A stretch of DNA of 64,000 nt from Nostocoides sp. (lineage in GTDB: Bacteria > Actinomycetota > Actinomycetes > Actinomycetales > Dermatophilaceae): assembly GCA_016702415.1 (NCBI GenBank), contig JADJEA010000001.1, positions 1,097,001 to 1,161,000 of the forward strand, written 5' to 3'. The translations under genes were made by a program, and so were the position numbers. Position 1 is the stretch's first letter; the number at the start of each line of letters is the position of its first letter. Below, in pieces: positions 51,977 to 60,823 of the stretch. Below the pieces are notes generated by a model. The model saw only the letters and a program-made list of their open reading frames with translations. It was not told where the DNA came from and made no database searches.

Positions 51977-53755
51977 TCACACCCCGAGCGCGTCCAGGAG
52001 GGGGCTGCTGTAGATTCCCCGCGGGTCGAGGGCGGCGAGGATGTCGCGAGCGGCGGCAAAGCCCGGCCCGAAGGAGGCCGGGATCCGGGACCCCAGCGTC
52101 ACGGGATCCCGCCAGGCGCCCGTGGTGGTGTAGGCCCAGCCCTTGGACCATTCGACGCGGGTGACGGCATACGCGGCGTAGTTGGCGAACATCCACGCCT
52201 CCATCTCGGTGAAGAAGTCCGCGGATGCCGGCTGCCCCGGGGTCGTGACCAGCGAGATCCACACAACCGTGTCGAGATCGGCCCGTCCAGCGAGCGGAGC
52301 CGTGACCGAGAGCAGTGGAGGCGCCCCGCCCGCGGGTGCCTGCTCCGGCCGGTCGGTCCCGGTGACCCGGATCTCGATGACGTTGTTGATCGGGTAGCGG
52401 GCGGAGGCGGCATACCGGGCGATGCGCGTCTTGTGGGCCTTCCAGAACTCGGCCAGCACCCGCTGGACGTCCGCGCGCCGGCAGATCACCGCCCAGGCGC
52501 CCTCGGCGACCTTGAGTGTCGTCGGCCGGACATAACGCTGGACGTCGCCGGGGTCACCCCACAGGTCGGCCAGGCCACCGAGGCTCAGACCGGTCGTCGT
52601 CGCCGTCAGCATGAGCTGACCGAGCAGCGGGGTCTGCGACGGGGACCCGAGCAGGTCGAGGACGGAGGTCGGGGGATTGTCGGCGAAGCCGTAGTTATAG
52701 GGCCCGTTCACCGGTCGGCTCAGCAGGGGCCGAGTCGGGGCGAGGCTCCACAGCTTGACCCAGGGGGTGCTCGTGAACGGGAAGAGTTGGATCTCCAGCC
52801 GCCCGCACCGATCTAGCAGCGAACTCACCGTCGGGCCGCCCAGGAGCGACCAGGTCCCCGGGGGCGCGCACAACCCGTCCATCGTGTATGCCGTCGTCGA
52901 ACTCTGGCAGCGCAGCCGCGTCGCCGTGCCCGCCTGCAATGTCACCGCGGTGACGAACGCGCGGCCCAGGTGACACAGCAGGGCCGGGGTGCGGGGATCA
53001 CTGCGCGGGAAGGTCGTCACGGCGTACCGGCCGGCGGCGGGGTCCCAGACGACGGCGTCGAGGGAGGCCACCGCATTCGAGAGCGACCCGAACGTCCAGC
53101 CCGCGCGGACCGATTCCCCCTTGGCCGGTATGCCGCTCCCGTGCGCCCCGATGGCCAGCGCACCACCGATCGTGATCGCGCCGACGGCCGGGGCGTGCGC
53201 GAGGGCGAGACCGGCACCGTCGAGGGCGTTGTGGATCGCATCGAGCGTCGCCCCGGCGCCTGCGGTGACCCGCCGCGTCGTCGTGTCGACGCGGACGGTG
53301 CCGAGTCCGGCCCGGATGTCGACGAGGAGCACCCGGCTCAGGTCGCTGCGCGTGGGGTCGGCCAGCAGGGGTGACCAGGTATGCCCGAAGCCGACGGCAC
53401 GCAGCCGCCACCCGGTGGCTGCCGCCCAGTTGGCCAGATCGGCGACCTGCGCGGCCGTGCTCGCGTCGACGCGCCAGACCGGGTCGAGACGGACCTCACC
53501 GGACCAGTTGACGAAGGTCACGGCATACGGAACGAGGCCGCCGGGGAGGGTGGGCGCGCTTGCCAGACCCGCCACGCCACCCGAGGCGTGACCGGCGATC
53601 TCGGCGGCGGTGGCCGGGCGCGCCGTCCAGCCGAGGGCGGGCGCGGCGCGCAGGAGGGTGCGCCGGGGAAGGGCAGGGCTGGGAAGGGCAGAGATGGGGA
53701 GGGAGGGGGTCGGGAGGGACGGGCTGGGGAGGGCGCGGCGTTGGTGGCGGGACAC
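51977..53755 (-). CDS. class II cholesterol oxidase-like FAD flavoprotein, Tat-exported
   Basis: A 592-residue vanillyl-alcohol-oxidase-fold enzyme with a cholesterol-oxidase substrate-binding domain. After the signal, VPYAVTFVNWSGEVRLDPVWRVDASTAAQVADLANWAAATGWRLRAVGFGHTWSPL gives the FAD-binding start with the histidine that carries covalent FAD in class II enzymes, followed by GAGATLDAIHNALDGAGLALAHAPAVGAITIGGALAIGAHGSG. The N-terminus has repeated Leu-Pro-Ser-Pro units before PRRTLLRAAPALG, a twin-arginine-like signal. GTG 53755 has TAGTCT 7 bases upstream. The sterol as substrate is by family only; related sugar or alcohol oxidases are possible. Confidence 0.78.
   Translation of the reverse strand: MSRHQRRALPSPSLPTPSLPISALPSPALPRRTLLRAAPALGWTARPATAAEIAGHASGGVAGLASAPTLPGGLVPYAVTFVNWSGEVRLDPVWRVDASTAAQVADLANWAAATGWRLRAVGFGHTWSPLLADPTRSDLSRVLLVDIRAGLGTVRVDTTTRRVTAGAGATLDAIHNALDGAGLALAHAPAVGAITIGGALAIGAHGSGIPAKGESVRAGWTFGSLSNAVASLDAVVWDPAAGRYAVTTFPRSDPRTPALLCHLGRAFVTAVTLQAGTATRLRCQSSTTAYTMDGLCAPPGTWSLLGGPTVSSLLDRCGRLEIQLFPFTSTPWVKLWSLAPTRPLLSRPVNGPYNYGFADNPPTSVLDLLGSPSQTPLLGQLMLTATTTGLSLGGLADLWGDPGDVQRYVRPTTLKVAEGAWAVICRRADVQRVLAEFWKAHKTRIARYAASARYPINNVIEIRVTGTDRPEQAPAGGAPPLLSVTAPLAGRADLDTVVWISLVTTPGQPASADFFTEMEAWMFANYAAYAVTRVEWSKGWAYTTTGAWRDPVTLGSRIPASFGPGFAAARDILAALDPRGIYSSPLLDALGV
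53664..53735. repeat. G-rich low-complexity tract at the 5' end of the oxidase gene
   Basis: About ten runs of three to five G on the plus strand, made from imperfect GGGAAGGGCAG/GGGGAGGGA units. It encodes the Leu-Pro-Ser-Pro repeats of the oxidase N-terminus and could fold as a G-quadruplex on the template strand. Confidence 0.6.
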
Positions 53756-53762
53756 CCTGGCG

Positions 53763-53768
53763 AGACTA
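53763..53768 (-). promoter_or_regulatory. -10 element of the oxidase gene
   Basis: Minus-strand TAGTCT, 7 bases before GTG 53755. Confidence 0.4.
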
Positions 53769-53817
53769 CTCTCAGTAACCTTCCCTGGCCGTGACCGGCC
53801 CCCGTGAGGGGAGCGGG

Positions 53818-53823
53818 TAGGCT
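53818..53823 (+). promoter_or_regulatory. -10 element of the glycan operon starting at 53833
   Basis: TAGGCT, 9 bases before ATG 53833. Confidence 0.35.
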
Positions 53824-53832
53824 CGTTCGCAA

Positions 53833-54765
53833 ATGACCGAGCTCGCCTCTCCCGTGCCCCCGGGCGTCCTCCCCACCGATCCGCTGGTGACGATCGTCCT
53901 TCCCTGTTATAACGAGGGCGAGCATGTCCTGCAGGAGATCGACCGGATCACCGCGACGATGCAGGCGAGCGGCTTGAGCTACGAGTTGCTGTGCATCGAC
54001 GATGCGTCGACCGACAACACCCTCGCGGTGCTGGAGTCCGCGGCCCGGACCTATCCCGCCATCCGCCTGCTCCCATTCCGGCGCAATGGCGGCTCCGGGA
54101 CCGCCCGCCGCATCGGCACCCAGCAGGCCAAGGGCGAGATCGTCGTGTGGACCGACGCCGACATGACCTATGAGAACGAGCGCATCCCCGAACTCGTCCA
54201 GCACTTGATCGACGACCCGAGCTACGACCAGGTCGTCGGGGCCCGGACGACCGAGGAGGGCACCCACAAGTGGCTGCGGGTGCCCGCCAAATGGCTCATC
54301 CGGAAAATCGCCGAACGTTTGACCAACCAGCGCATCCCCGACCTCAACTCCGGCCTGCGGGCCTTCCGGCGCAGCGTCGCCCTGCCGTATCTGCGGCTGC
54401 TCCCGACCGGCTTCTCGTGTGTCACGACGATCACGATCGCGTTCCTGTCCAACCAGCACGACATCCTCTATGTGCCGACGGCCTACGCGAAGCGGGCCGG
54501 GACGAGCAAATTCCACTTCGTCCGGGATGCCTACCGCTACATCCTCCAGGTGCTGCGGATGGTCATGTATTTCGACCCCCTCAAGGTGCTCATGCCGCTC
54601 GCGTTGTGGCTCGTAGTCATCGGTGGGGCCAAGGGGGTCATCGACATGATCCGCCATCCGTTCTATTTCCCGGCCAACACCGTGCTCCTCGTCGTCAGCG
54701 GCATCATGATCGGCTCCCTGGCGCTCCTGGCCGACCTGGTCGTCCGCTCCAGGGACGGGGTGTGA
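53833..54765 (+). CDS. family 2 glycosyltransferase, dolichol-phosphate-mannose-synthase-like
   Basis: A 310-residue polyprenyl-phosphate glycosyltransferase homologue. GT-A motifs: TIVLPCYNEGEHVLQEIDRI, LLCIDDASTDNTLAVLESAA, GGSGTARRIGTQQAKGEIVVWTDADMTYEN (DXD), and DLNSGLRAFRRSVALPYLRLLP. Two C-terminal membrane helices (PLKVLMPLALWLVVIGGAKGV and FPANTVLLVVSGIMIGSLALLADLVV) anchor it, as in GtrB-type enzymes. It leads a run of tightly packed genes: GTGA overlap with the next glycosyltransferase, then a flippase-like gene. It probably makes a lipid-linked sugar donor. Confidence 0.88.
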   Translation: MTELASPVPPGVLPTDPLVTIVLPCYNEGEHVLQEIDRITATMQASGLSYELLCIDDASTDNTLAVLESAARTYPAIRLLPFRRNGGSGTARRIGTQQAKGEIVVWTDADMTYENERIPELVQHLIDDPSYDQVVGARTTEEGTHKWLRVPAKWLIRKIAERLTNQRIPDLNSGLRAFRRSVALPYLRLLPTGFSCVTTITIAFLSNQHDILYVPTAYAKRAGTSKFHFVRDAYRYILQVLRMVMYFDPLKVLMPLALWLVVIGGAKGVIDMIRHPFYFPANTVLLVVSGIMIGSLALLADLVVRSRDGV

Positions 54766-56734
54766 CCCCGACTGCGGCCGGCGAGGGCCGGCTCGATCCA
54801 GCGGCCCTGCGGATCGCCGTCGTGGGTCCGACGCATCCGATCAAGGGTGGGGTCGCGGTCCACACGACCGAGGTCGCCCACCATCTGCGCGCCGCCGGCC
54901 ACGACGTGACGCTGGTGTCGTGGACCCAGCTTTATCCGGCGCGGCTCTATCCCGGTGAGATGACGGTTCCGGGTGACCAGCCCGAGGTCACCCCATTCCC
55001 GGGCACGATCCGCCCGCTCCACTGGGCCAAGCCGCTGGGGTGGCGGCGCACGGGAGGGGAGCTCGCGGCATACGACCTGGTGGTGGTGGTGCACATCATT
55101 CCGCAGGTGGTTCCGGCGCACCTGACCCTGATCCGCGCGGCTACCGCGGGGCCGCAGCGCCCGCGCGTCGTCGCCCTCGTCCACAACGTCCTCCCGCACG
55201 AACCGAAGCCCGGGGACGAGGCGCTCATGCGCGCCTTCCTCACGCGCGTCGACGGGGTCATCGTCCATACGCCGGCGCAGCGCAGCGCCGCGATCGCGCT
55301 GGGGCCCAGCGGGTGCGTGCGTTGGCGCTGCCGCCGCACCTTCCGGGGGGGCCGCGGGCCGCTCGGGAGCCGTATGCCGGTCCGGCCCGCCTCGTCGCGT
55401 TGGGGATCGTCCGGGCGTACAAGGGGCTCGAGCCGCTCCTGGACGCCCTCGCGCAGGTTCCGGACCTGACCCTGACGATCGCCGGCGAGGCCTGGGGCGA
55501 CCTCGGCGAACGACTCAAGGCACGGGCCACGGACCCCGCGCTGTCCGGGCGGGTGACCTTCCGCGAGGGGTACGTCCCCGCCGCCAAGATCGCCCCGCTG
55601 CTGGCCCGCCACGACGTCATGACGCTGACGTACACCTCGGCCACGGCCTCCCAGAACGCCCTCCTGGCGCAGACCCACGGACTGGCGGTGCTCGCCAGCA
55701 CGGTCGGGAGCTTTCCGCACGACGTCCACGACGGGGTCGACGGGCTGCTCGTCCCGCCCGGGGACGTCGAGGCAATCGTCGAAGCGCTGCGCTATCTGCG
55801 GGACCGCCGCGTCGTCGACCGGATGATGGCGGCAGCGCCGGAGGTCAACCTGACCGGCGCGTGGGCCGACTACGTGGGTGCGCTCGAGGCCCTCGCCGCC
55901 GACAGTGTGGCTGCCGGATCGGACGCCGCTGACGGCGTTGTCGTTCATCCCCGGCGGGATGGGGGCAGCGGGGCGGATGGCGGGACTGATGCTGGTGCCC
56001 GTGGTGTGGCTGGCGGTCTGGTCGCGCGGGCCTTCGGGGCGGTCGGGGTTGCCGCGGAGCGGGTCCGCGACGGTGCCCGGGGACTGGTCGCGGCGGCCAA
56101 GCCTCGGGTCGACCTCGCGCCTGCGGACCTGCCCGACTGGGTGCGGCCGACCGATGTCCTGGCTCGCGACGACGACGCGGCCGCGGCCCGGGCTCTGGCC
56201 AGGTCCCTGGGCCTGCCGCGCCGGGGGTCCCGGGTGGAGGCGTGGGCGGCGCTCGGCGGGATCGCGGCCGTGCTGCGGGTGCGGGACGACGGCTCGCGCT
56301 CCTCGATCATCCTGGACCGCTCCGGCGGCGAGAGCCCCTTCCTCGACTGGGCGCGGGCGATCGGCTTCGCGCCCGTCGTGGCCGACCCGGGGGACGAACT
56401 CGACATCGAACCCGAGTCGCTCGACGTCATGACCCGGCTCCATCCCGCGGATGTCGAGGCCGGGGATGTCCTCGACCTGTTCGGGCAGGCTGCCTGGGCG
56501 CTGCGGCCCGGGGGATTGCTGATCACGACGTTCGCGCTCGGGCCGGGCTCGATGCCGGGCATGCTCGGAGCCGCGGACGTGCGCGCCGTCCTCGCCCAGG
56601 CCGACAACGCCGGGCTACGGCTGGTCGGCGATCTCGACGGGGATCTCACGGCGACGATGCGCCGGGCGCAGAAGCATGCGCGGGACCCGCGGGCGGCATA
56701 CGGCCTGGCGCGCCTGACGTGGCGCCGGAGGTGA
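54762..56734 (+). pseudogene. GT4 glycosyltransferase fused to a methyltransferase-like domain, broken by a one-base deletion
   Basis: Starting at GTG 54762 (overlapping the preceding stop, GTGA), the frame reads LRIAVVGPTHPIKGGVAVHTTEVAHHLRAAGHDVTLVSW, a GT-B N-terminal domain, until about 55313. Restoring one G in the GGG at 55311-55313 continues as VRALALPPHLPGGPRAAREPYAGPARLVALGIVRAYKGLEPLLDALAQVPDLTLTIAGEAW and the GT4 C-terminal domain with VGSFPHDVHDGVDGLLVPPGDVEAI. After residue 410 a second domain has late methyltransferase motifs (DVLDLFGQAAWALRPGGLLITTF). The corrected gene is 658 codons. The fusion is unusual. Confidence 0.82.
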
Positions 56735-56750
56735 GCTGACGTGGCGCCGG
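56714..56750 (+). repeat. 15-bp direct repeat across the junction of two genes
   Basis: CTGACGTGGCGCCGG at 56714-56728 encodes the last residues of the GT4/methyltransferase gene and again at 56736-56750 provides the GTG start of the next gene. The next gene's start may have arisen by duplication. Confidence 0.7.
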
Positions 56751-57739
56751 GGGGGTCCGAGGGTCCGCAGGTCCCGGACGGACCGGGCGCCGGGCGCGGA
56801 CCGATCGCGTATGTCCGGATCGTCCTCGCCGTCGTCGTCCTCGCGGCGGTCGTCATCGCCCTGGTGCGGAACTGGGCGGCGGTGTCGGTGGACCTCCATA
56901 AGGTGTCTGTCGGAGCGCTCGTGGGGTGCGTGGCGTTCGGACTGGGGGCGCCATGGGTGACGATGCTCGGCTGGCGAGCCGTTCTCGCCGATCTCGGGAC
57001 CCCCCTGCGGGTGCGGCCCGCGGCCGGGATCTTCTTCGTCGGGCAACTCGGCAAGTTCGTGCCCGGGTCGGTCTGGACGGTGCTCGCGCAAGCCGAGATG
57101 GGGGCGCGGCTGCGCATCCCCCGGCGCCGCTCGGCGGTGGCAGGCCTGGTGTGCGTCGGGCTGTCCGTTCTCACCGGCCTCGCCGTGGGGCTGCCGGCAC
57201 TTCCGCTGCTGCTGCGCCGGGACGACACGCGGTCGGTGCTGATCCTGGTTCTCCTCGCCCTGCCCGCGCTCGCCGTCGTCCTGCACCCGCCGGTTCTCAA
57301 CGCGATCATCGGACGTGGGTTGCGGCTGTTGCGGCGCGAGCCCCTGGAGCACCCGCTCTCGCGGCGCGCGGTTGCGGTCATGTCCGCGTGGTTCCTCCTC
57401 GGGTGGGGGTGCGCCGGCGCCAGCGTCGCCGTGCTCGCCCGGGACCTCGCGCCAGGCCTGCGCGTGCGTGATCTAGTGGTGGTCGGCATCTGCGGGTTCG
57501 CGCTCGCCTCGTGCGCGGGAATGTTGGTCGTGCTGGTGCCGGCCGGTGTCGGGGTGCGCGACGGGCTGCTCGTCCTGCTGCTCGGCACGGTCGTCTCCCT
57601 GCCCGCCGCGACGGCGATCGCGGTCATCGTCCGCTTCGTGACGACCTTCGCCGATGTCGCGTATGCCGCCCTCGGCTGGCACTGGGCCCGCGCCGCGCAT
57701 CTCGTCGGGGCCGAGGACCCGCCCTCGCCCCCGGGTTGA
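56741..57739 (+). CDS. flippase-like UPF0104/LPG-synthase-TM family membrane protein
   Basis: A 332-residue protein with about eight membrane helices, matching the lysylphosphatidylglycerol synthase transmembrane region family (UPF0104). Segments such as RIVLAVVVLAAVVIALVRNW, FFVGQLGKFVPGSVWTVLAQAEMGARLRIPRRRSAVAGLV and LVVVGICGFALASCAGMLVVLVPAGVGVRDGLLVLLLG show the conserved G-x-F-x-P-G-S/P-x-G pattern. These proteins are thought to flip lipid-linked glycans; no aminoacyl-transferase domain is attached. GTG 56741 comes 6 bases after the preceding stop. Confidence 0.82.
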   Translation: MAPGGSEGPQVPDGPGAGRGPIAYVRIVLAVVVLAAVVIALVRNWAAVSVDLHKVSVGALVGCVAFGLGAPWVTMLGWRAVLADLGTPLRVRPAAGIFFVGQLGKFVPGSVWTVLAQAEMGARLRIPRRRSAVAGLVCVGLSVLTGLAVGLPALPLLLRRDDTRSVLILVLLALPALAVVLHPPVLNAIIGRGLRLLRREPLEHPLSRRAVAVMSAWFLLGWGCAGASVAVLARDLAPGLRVRDLVVVGICGFALASCAGMLVVLVPAGVGVRDGLLVLLLGTVVSLPAATAIAVIVRFVTTFADVAYAALGWHWARAAHLVGAEDPPSPPG

Positions 57740-57828
57740 GCGGGTCGGGGAGCCTCCGGGTGAGCGCCGTGGGCGGCGGTCGGGCGCGCGTGCGGATCGT
57801 GCCGATCCGGGCTGTCACCACCGCGACC

Positions 57829-57834
57829 TAGGAT
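57829..57834 (+). promoter_or_regulatory. -10 element of the methyltransferase gene
   Basis: TAGGAT, 8 bases before ATG 57843. Confidence 0.4.
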
Positions 57835-57842
57835 CGACGGTC

Positions 57843-58664
57843 ATGGACGACCAGGGCCCGGGCCGGCAGGAGCAACTCGCCTATTCGGAGCTCATGGACA
57901 AGATGCTCGACGAGGAGGGGCGGCGGACCAAGGCCCGCAAGATCCTCGCCGTCCTGCGGCATGCGCTGGGGGTGGGCGATCTGACCGGCCTGCGGGCGCT
58001 CGACGTCGGCTGCTCGGCGGGCTTCATCGCCGACGAACTCGCGCTCGCCGGTGCCGAGACGGTCGGCGTCGACATCGACGAGCCGGGGCTGGCCGCGGCC
58101 CGCGCCCGCTTCGGGGATCGCGTCGACTTCCGGATCGCCCGGGGCGAGGCATTGCCCTTCCCGGACGGGCATGTCGACATCGTCGTCTTCAACCACATCT
58201 ACGAGCACGTCGTGGACCCCGAAGCGGTGGCGGCCGACATCCGGCGCGTGCTATCCCCCGACGGAGCGGTCTACCTCGGAATCGGCCATCGCCATCAGAT
58301 CCTCGAGCCGCACTATCGCCTGCCCCTGCTGTCCTGGCTGCCGCAGGGGGCGGCCGACCGCTATCTGCGGCTGACCGGGCGCGGCGACTACTATCACGAG
58401 CGCTACTACACCCGGGGTGGGCTGCGTCGGCTCTTCGGGGCGTTCGACCTGTGGGACTACACGCTGCCGGTGCTCGCCGACGCCCCGGCCTTCGCCGGCG
58501 ACGACCTCATCCCGGCCTGGGTCGGGCGTCTGCCCGAGCCGGTCCTCGCTGCGACGATTCCGTTGGTGCCGACCTATGTCTGGGTCGGCTTCGGCCGTCC
58601 CCGATCGCCCGCCGGTCCGGCTCTGCGGGTCGCGCCCCGGCCCGTACCCGCCCGCTCGTCCTGA
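57843..58664 (+). CDS. class I SAM-dependent methyltransferase
   Basis: A 273-residue methyltransferase of the Methyltransf_11/UbiE-like type. Motif I is LRALDVGCSAGFIADELALAG (about residue 50), then VGVDIDEPGLAAARARF, GEALPFPDGHVDIVVFNHIYEHVVDPEAVAADIRRVLSPDGAVYLGIGHRHQILEPHYRLPLLSWLP. The long C-terminal part (YYHERYYTRGGLRRLFGAFDLWDYT) with a hydrophobic end resembles methyltransferases associated with surface glycan loci. ATG 57843 has TAGGAT 8 bases upstream. Substrate unknown; location suggests a glycan or glycolipid. Confidence 0.85.
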   Translation: MDDQGPGRQEQLAYSELMDKMLDEEGRRTKARKILAVLRHALGVGDLTGLRALDVGCSAGFIADELALAGAETVGVDIDEPGLAAARARFGDRVDFRIARGEALPFPDGHVDIVVFNHIYEHVVDPEAVAADIRRVLSPDGAVYLGIGHRHQILEPHYRLPLLSWLPQGAADRYLRLTGRGDYYHERYYTRGGLRRLFGAFDLWDYTLPVLADAPAFAGDDLIPAWVGRLPEPVLAATIPLVPTYVWVGFGRPRSPAGPALRVAPRPVPARSS

Positions 58665-58698
58665 ACCCGCCCGCTCGTCCCGGCCCCGCCCAGTTCGT

Positions 58699-59631
58699 AT
58701 GTCGACCGCCCCCCTCCCGCGCACCCGCCGCTACCGCCCTGGCCACCCCGTGTCGGTCGGCGCCGTTCTCGGGGTGTATCGCCACGGGGGTGGGGACCCG
58801 ACGTTCCGGCGCGACGATGCCGGGGTGTGGTTGGGTCGGCATACCCCCGAGGGAGCGGGCACGCTCCTGGTGCGGGTCGAGCCCGGCGGCGACATCGTCG
58901 GCGAGGCGTGGGGACCGGGGGCGGGCTGGCTCCTCGACGGGCTGCCTGCGTTGCTCGGGGCCGACGACGACTGGACCGGGTTCGTCGCGCACCACCGGCC
59001 GGTCGCCGACGCTCGGCGGGCCTTTCCCGGCTGGCGGATGGGCCGCTCCCGGCTGGTCCTCGACTCCCTTGTCCCGGCCGTCATCGAGCAGAAGGTCACC
59101 GGCAAGGAGGCCTTCGCGGCCTACCGGAGGTTGGTGTGGACATTCGGCGAGCCTGCGCCCGGACCACGCGAATCCCTCCGACTGGCCCCCACCGCGGCGG
59201 GATGGCGCGGCATACCGTCCTGGGAGTACCTCGCCGCCGGTGTCACCCCGCAACGGTCCGCGACCGTCATTCGGTGCGCCCAGGTCGCCGGCCGACTCGA
59301 AGACTGCGTCGGTATGCCGCTGCCCGCCGCTCACGCCCGTCTCCGTGCGATCCCCGGCGTCGGGGAGTGGACTGTCGCCGAGGTCGCCCAGCGCGCCCTC
59401 GGGGACCCCGACGCGCCGAGTTTCGGGGACTACCACCTCGCCAAGGAGGTCGGCTGGGCGCTGCTCGGGCACGACCTCGACGACGACGGGCTGCGCGAGA
59501 TCCTCCAGCCGTATGCCGGGCACCGCCACCGCGCCGCCGCGCTCGCCCTGATGGGTGGACCCGCGCGCCCGCGCCGGGGTCCCCGGTTCACGCTCCCGAC
59601 GCACCTGCCGAGCGGCAACCGGCGCCGGTAG
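58699..59631 (+). CDS. HhH-GPD DNA-3-methyladenine glycosylase (AlkA-like)
   Basis: A 310-residue base-excision-repair glycosylase. The helix-hairpin-helix is LRAIPGVGEWTVAEVAQRALGD, followed by the catalytic aspartate region DPDAPSFGDYHLAKEVGWAL, and VIEQKVTGKEAFAAYRRL lies in the N-terminal half of the fold, as in AlkA-type enzymes. The N-terminal beta domain (YRPGHPVSVGAVLGVYRHGGGDPTFR) matches actinobacterial members. ATG 58699 has no clear promoter; the gene follows the methyltransferase by 34 bases. It is convergent with fbiB, which ends 20 bases away. Confidence 0.88.
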   Translation: MSTAPLPRTRRYRPGHPVSVGAVLGVYRHGGGDPTFRRDDAGVWLGRHTPEGAGTLLVRVEPGGDIVGEAWGPGAGWLLDGLPALLGADDDWTGFVAHHRPVADARRAFPGWRMGRSRLVLDSLVPAVIEQKVTGKEAFAAYRRLVWTFGEPAPGPRESLRLAPTAAGWRGIPSWEYLAAGVTPQRSATVIRCAQVAGRLEDCVGMPLPAAHARLRAIPGVGEWTVAEVAQRALGDPDAPSFGDYHLAKEVGWALLGHDLDDDGLREILQPYAGHRHRAAALALMGGPARPRRGPRFTLPTHLPSGNRRR

Positions 59632-59651
59632 ACGGTGCCCAGCGTTGCGAG

Positions 59652-60823
59652 CTACGCGCCGGTGGTGTCGCCGGCTCGCGCAGTCACGATGAGGCCGACG
59701 GGGATGCGTTCGATCGTCCCGCGGAGATCCTCGGACCAGAGCGCGACCTCGAGGCGGGCGGCTAGGCGGCCGAGGACGTACGAATCGGGTGAGCCCGCCG
59801 AATCGGTGACGTCGGCCGAATCGGTGCTGTCCGCTGGACTGGCGAGCCGGATCGTCACCCTGCTGCCGGTCGGGTCGGCGAACGCCTCGACGCCGTGGGC
59901 GCGCGCGGAGGAATCGGCGACGGCCAGGGCGACGGCGCGCCGCAAGCGCACCTCGATGGGTTCGTCGCCGATCGACGGTATGCCGATCTCCCGGCTGCTC
60001 GCGCTTCCCGGCGGATGGCCCAACGCGGCACGCACCGCTTCGACATGCCCGAGGGCGAACCAGTCGCCGGGGCCGGTCCGGATCAACCGGGCCGCCCCCT
60101 CGCGCCACCGGCTGCGGGCATCCTCGTCGTCGGCGGGAATCACCCATGAGTTCGCCCCGCGAATGAGCGCGGCCGGCACCCCGCGAGCCTTGCGCTTGAC
60201 GAGATCGGCGGCCGCGGCGAGTTCGTCGGCGACGGCCATCGCGGTGACCGCAAGGTCGCGGCCGTCGGCATCCACCCGCCCGCGATAGTCGTCGATGACC
60301 CGCAGCCCATGGGCCCCGAGGGCGAAATCGGTCTGGCCGCCCCGCCACGGGCGTCCGGCGGTGTCGCTGAGGATGATCCCGAGATGACGCACACCCCGGA
60401 CCCGGCGCAGCACGTCCGCATGGAGGTGCGCAGCCGCCTCGTCGGGCCGCTCCGGCAGGAGCAACACCTCCCCCGACGGCCCGGTATTGGACGCATCGAC
60501 CCCGCCGCGGCGGAGACGATACCCGTTCGCCCCTCGACGATCTGGGTCGGGCCGGTCGACGTCGCCCGTTCGGCGACGACCCGCACGGCTTCCTGACGGA
60601 CGATGTCACGCCGGGACTGCCCGCCCGGCACCCGAAGACCGTGGGCCTTCGAGACGATCTTGGAGGTCACGACGAGGACGTCACCATCGGCCAAGGTCAA
60701 ACCGGACGCGTCCAGGCCACGCACGAGGAGACCCGCGAGATCGGCCCCCGTTTCGACCTCCGGTATGCCGTGAACCGGCCACACGCTCAAGCGGTCGTCG
60801 ACACTCGGCGAGTCGGTGTTCAC
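59652..60823 (-). pseudogene. fbiB: coenzyme F420:L-glutamate ligase FbiB, broken by a one-base deletion
   Basis: FbiB adds glutamates to F420-0 and, in actinobacteria, has a C-terminal FMN-dependent domain that completes dehydro-F420. The first frame reads SVWPVHGIPEVETGADLAGLLVRGLDASGLTLADGDVLVVTSKIVSKAHGLRV to RTGIVSAAAG, the ligase domain start; the second begins VDASNTGPSGEVLLLPERPDEAAAHLHADVLRRVRGVRHLGIILSDTAGRPWRGGQTDFALG and runs to the stop at 59652. One base added in the CCCC at 60500-60503 joins them (391 codons). Since F420 synthesis should be needed and fbiA is intact, a sequencing error is likely. It overlaps the fbiA stop by 4 bases. Confidence 0.85.
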
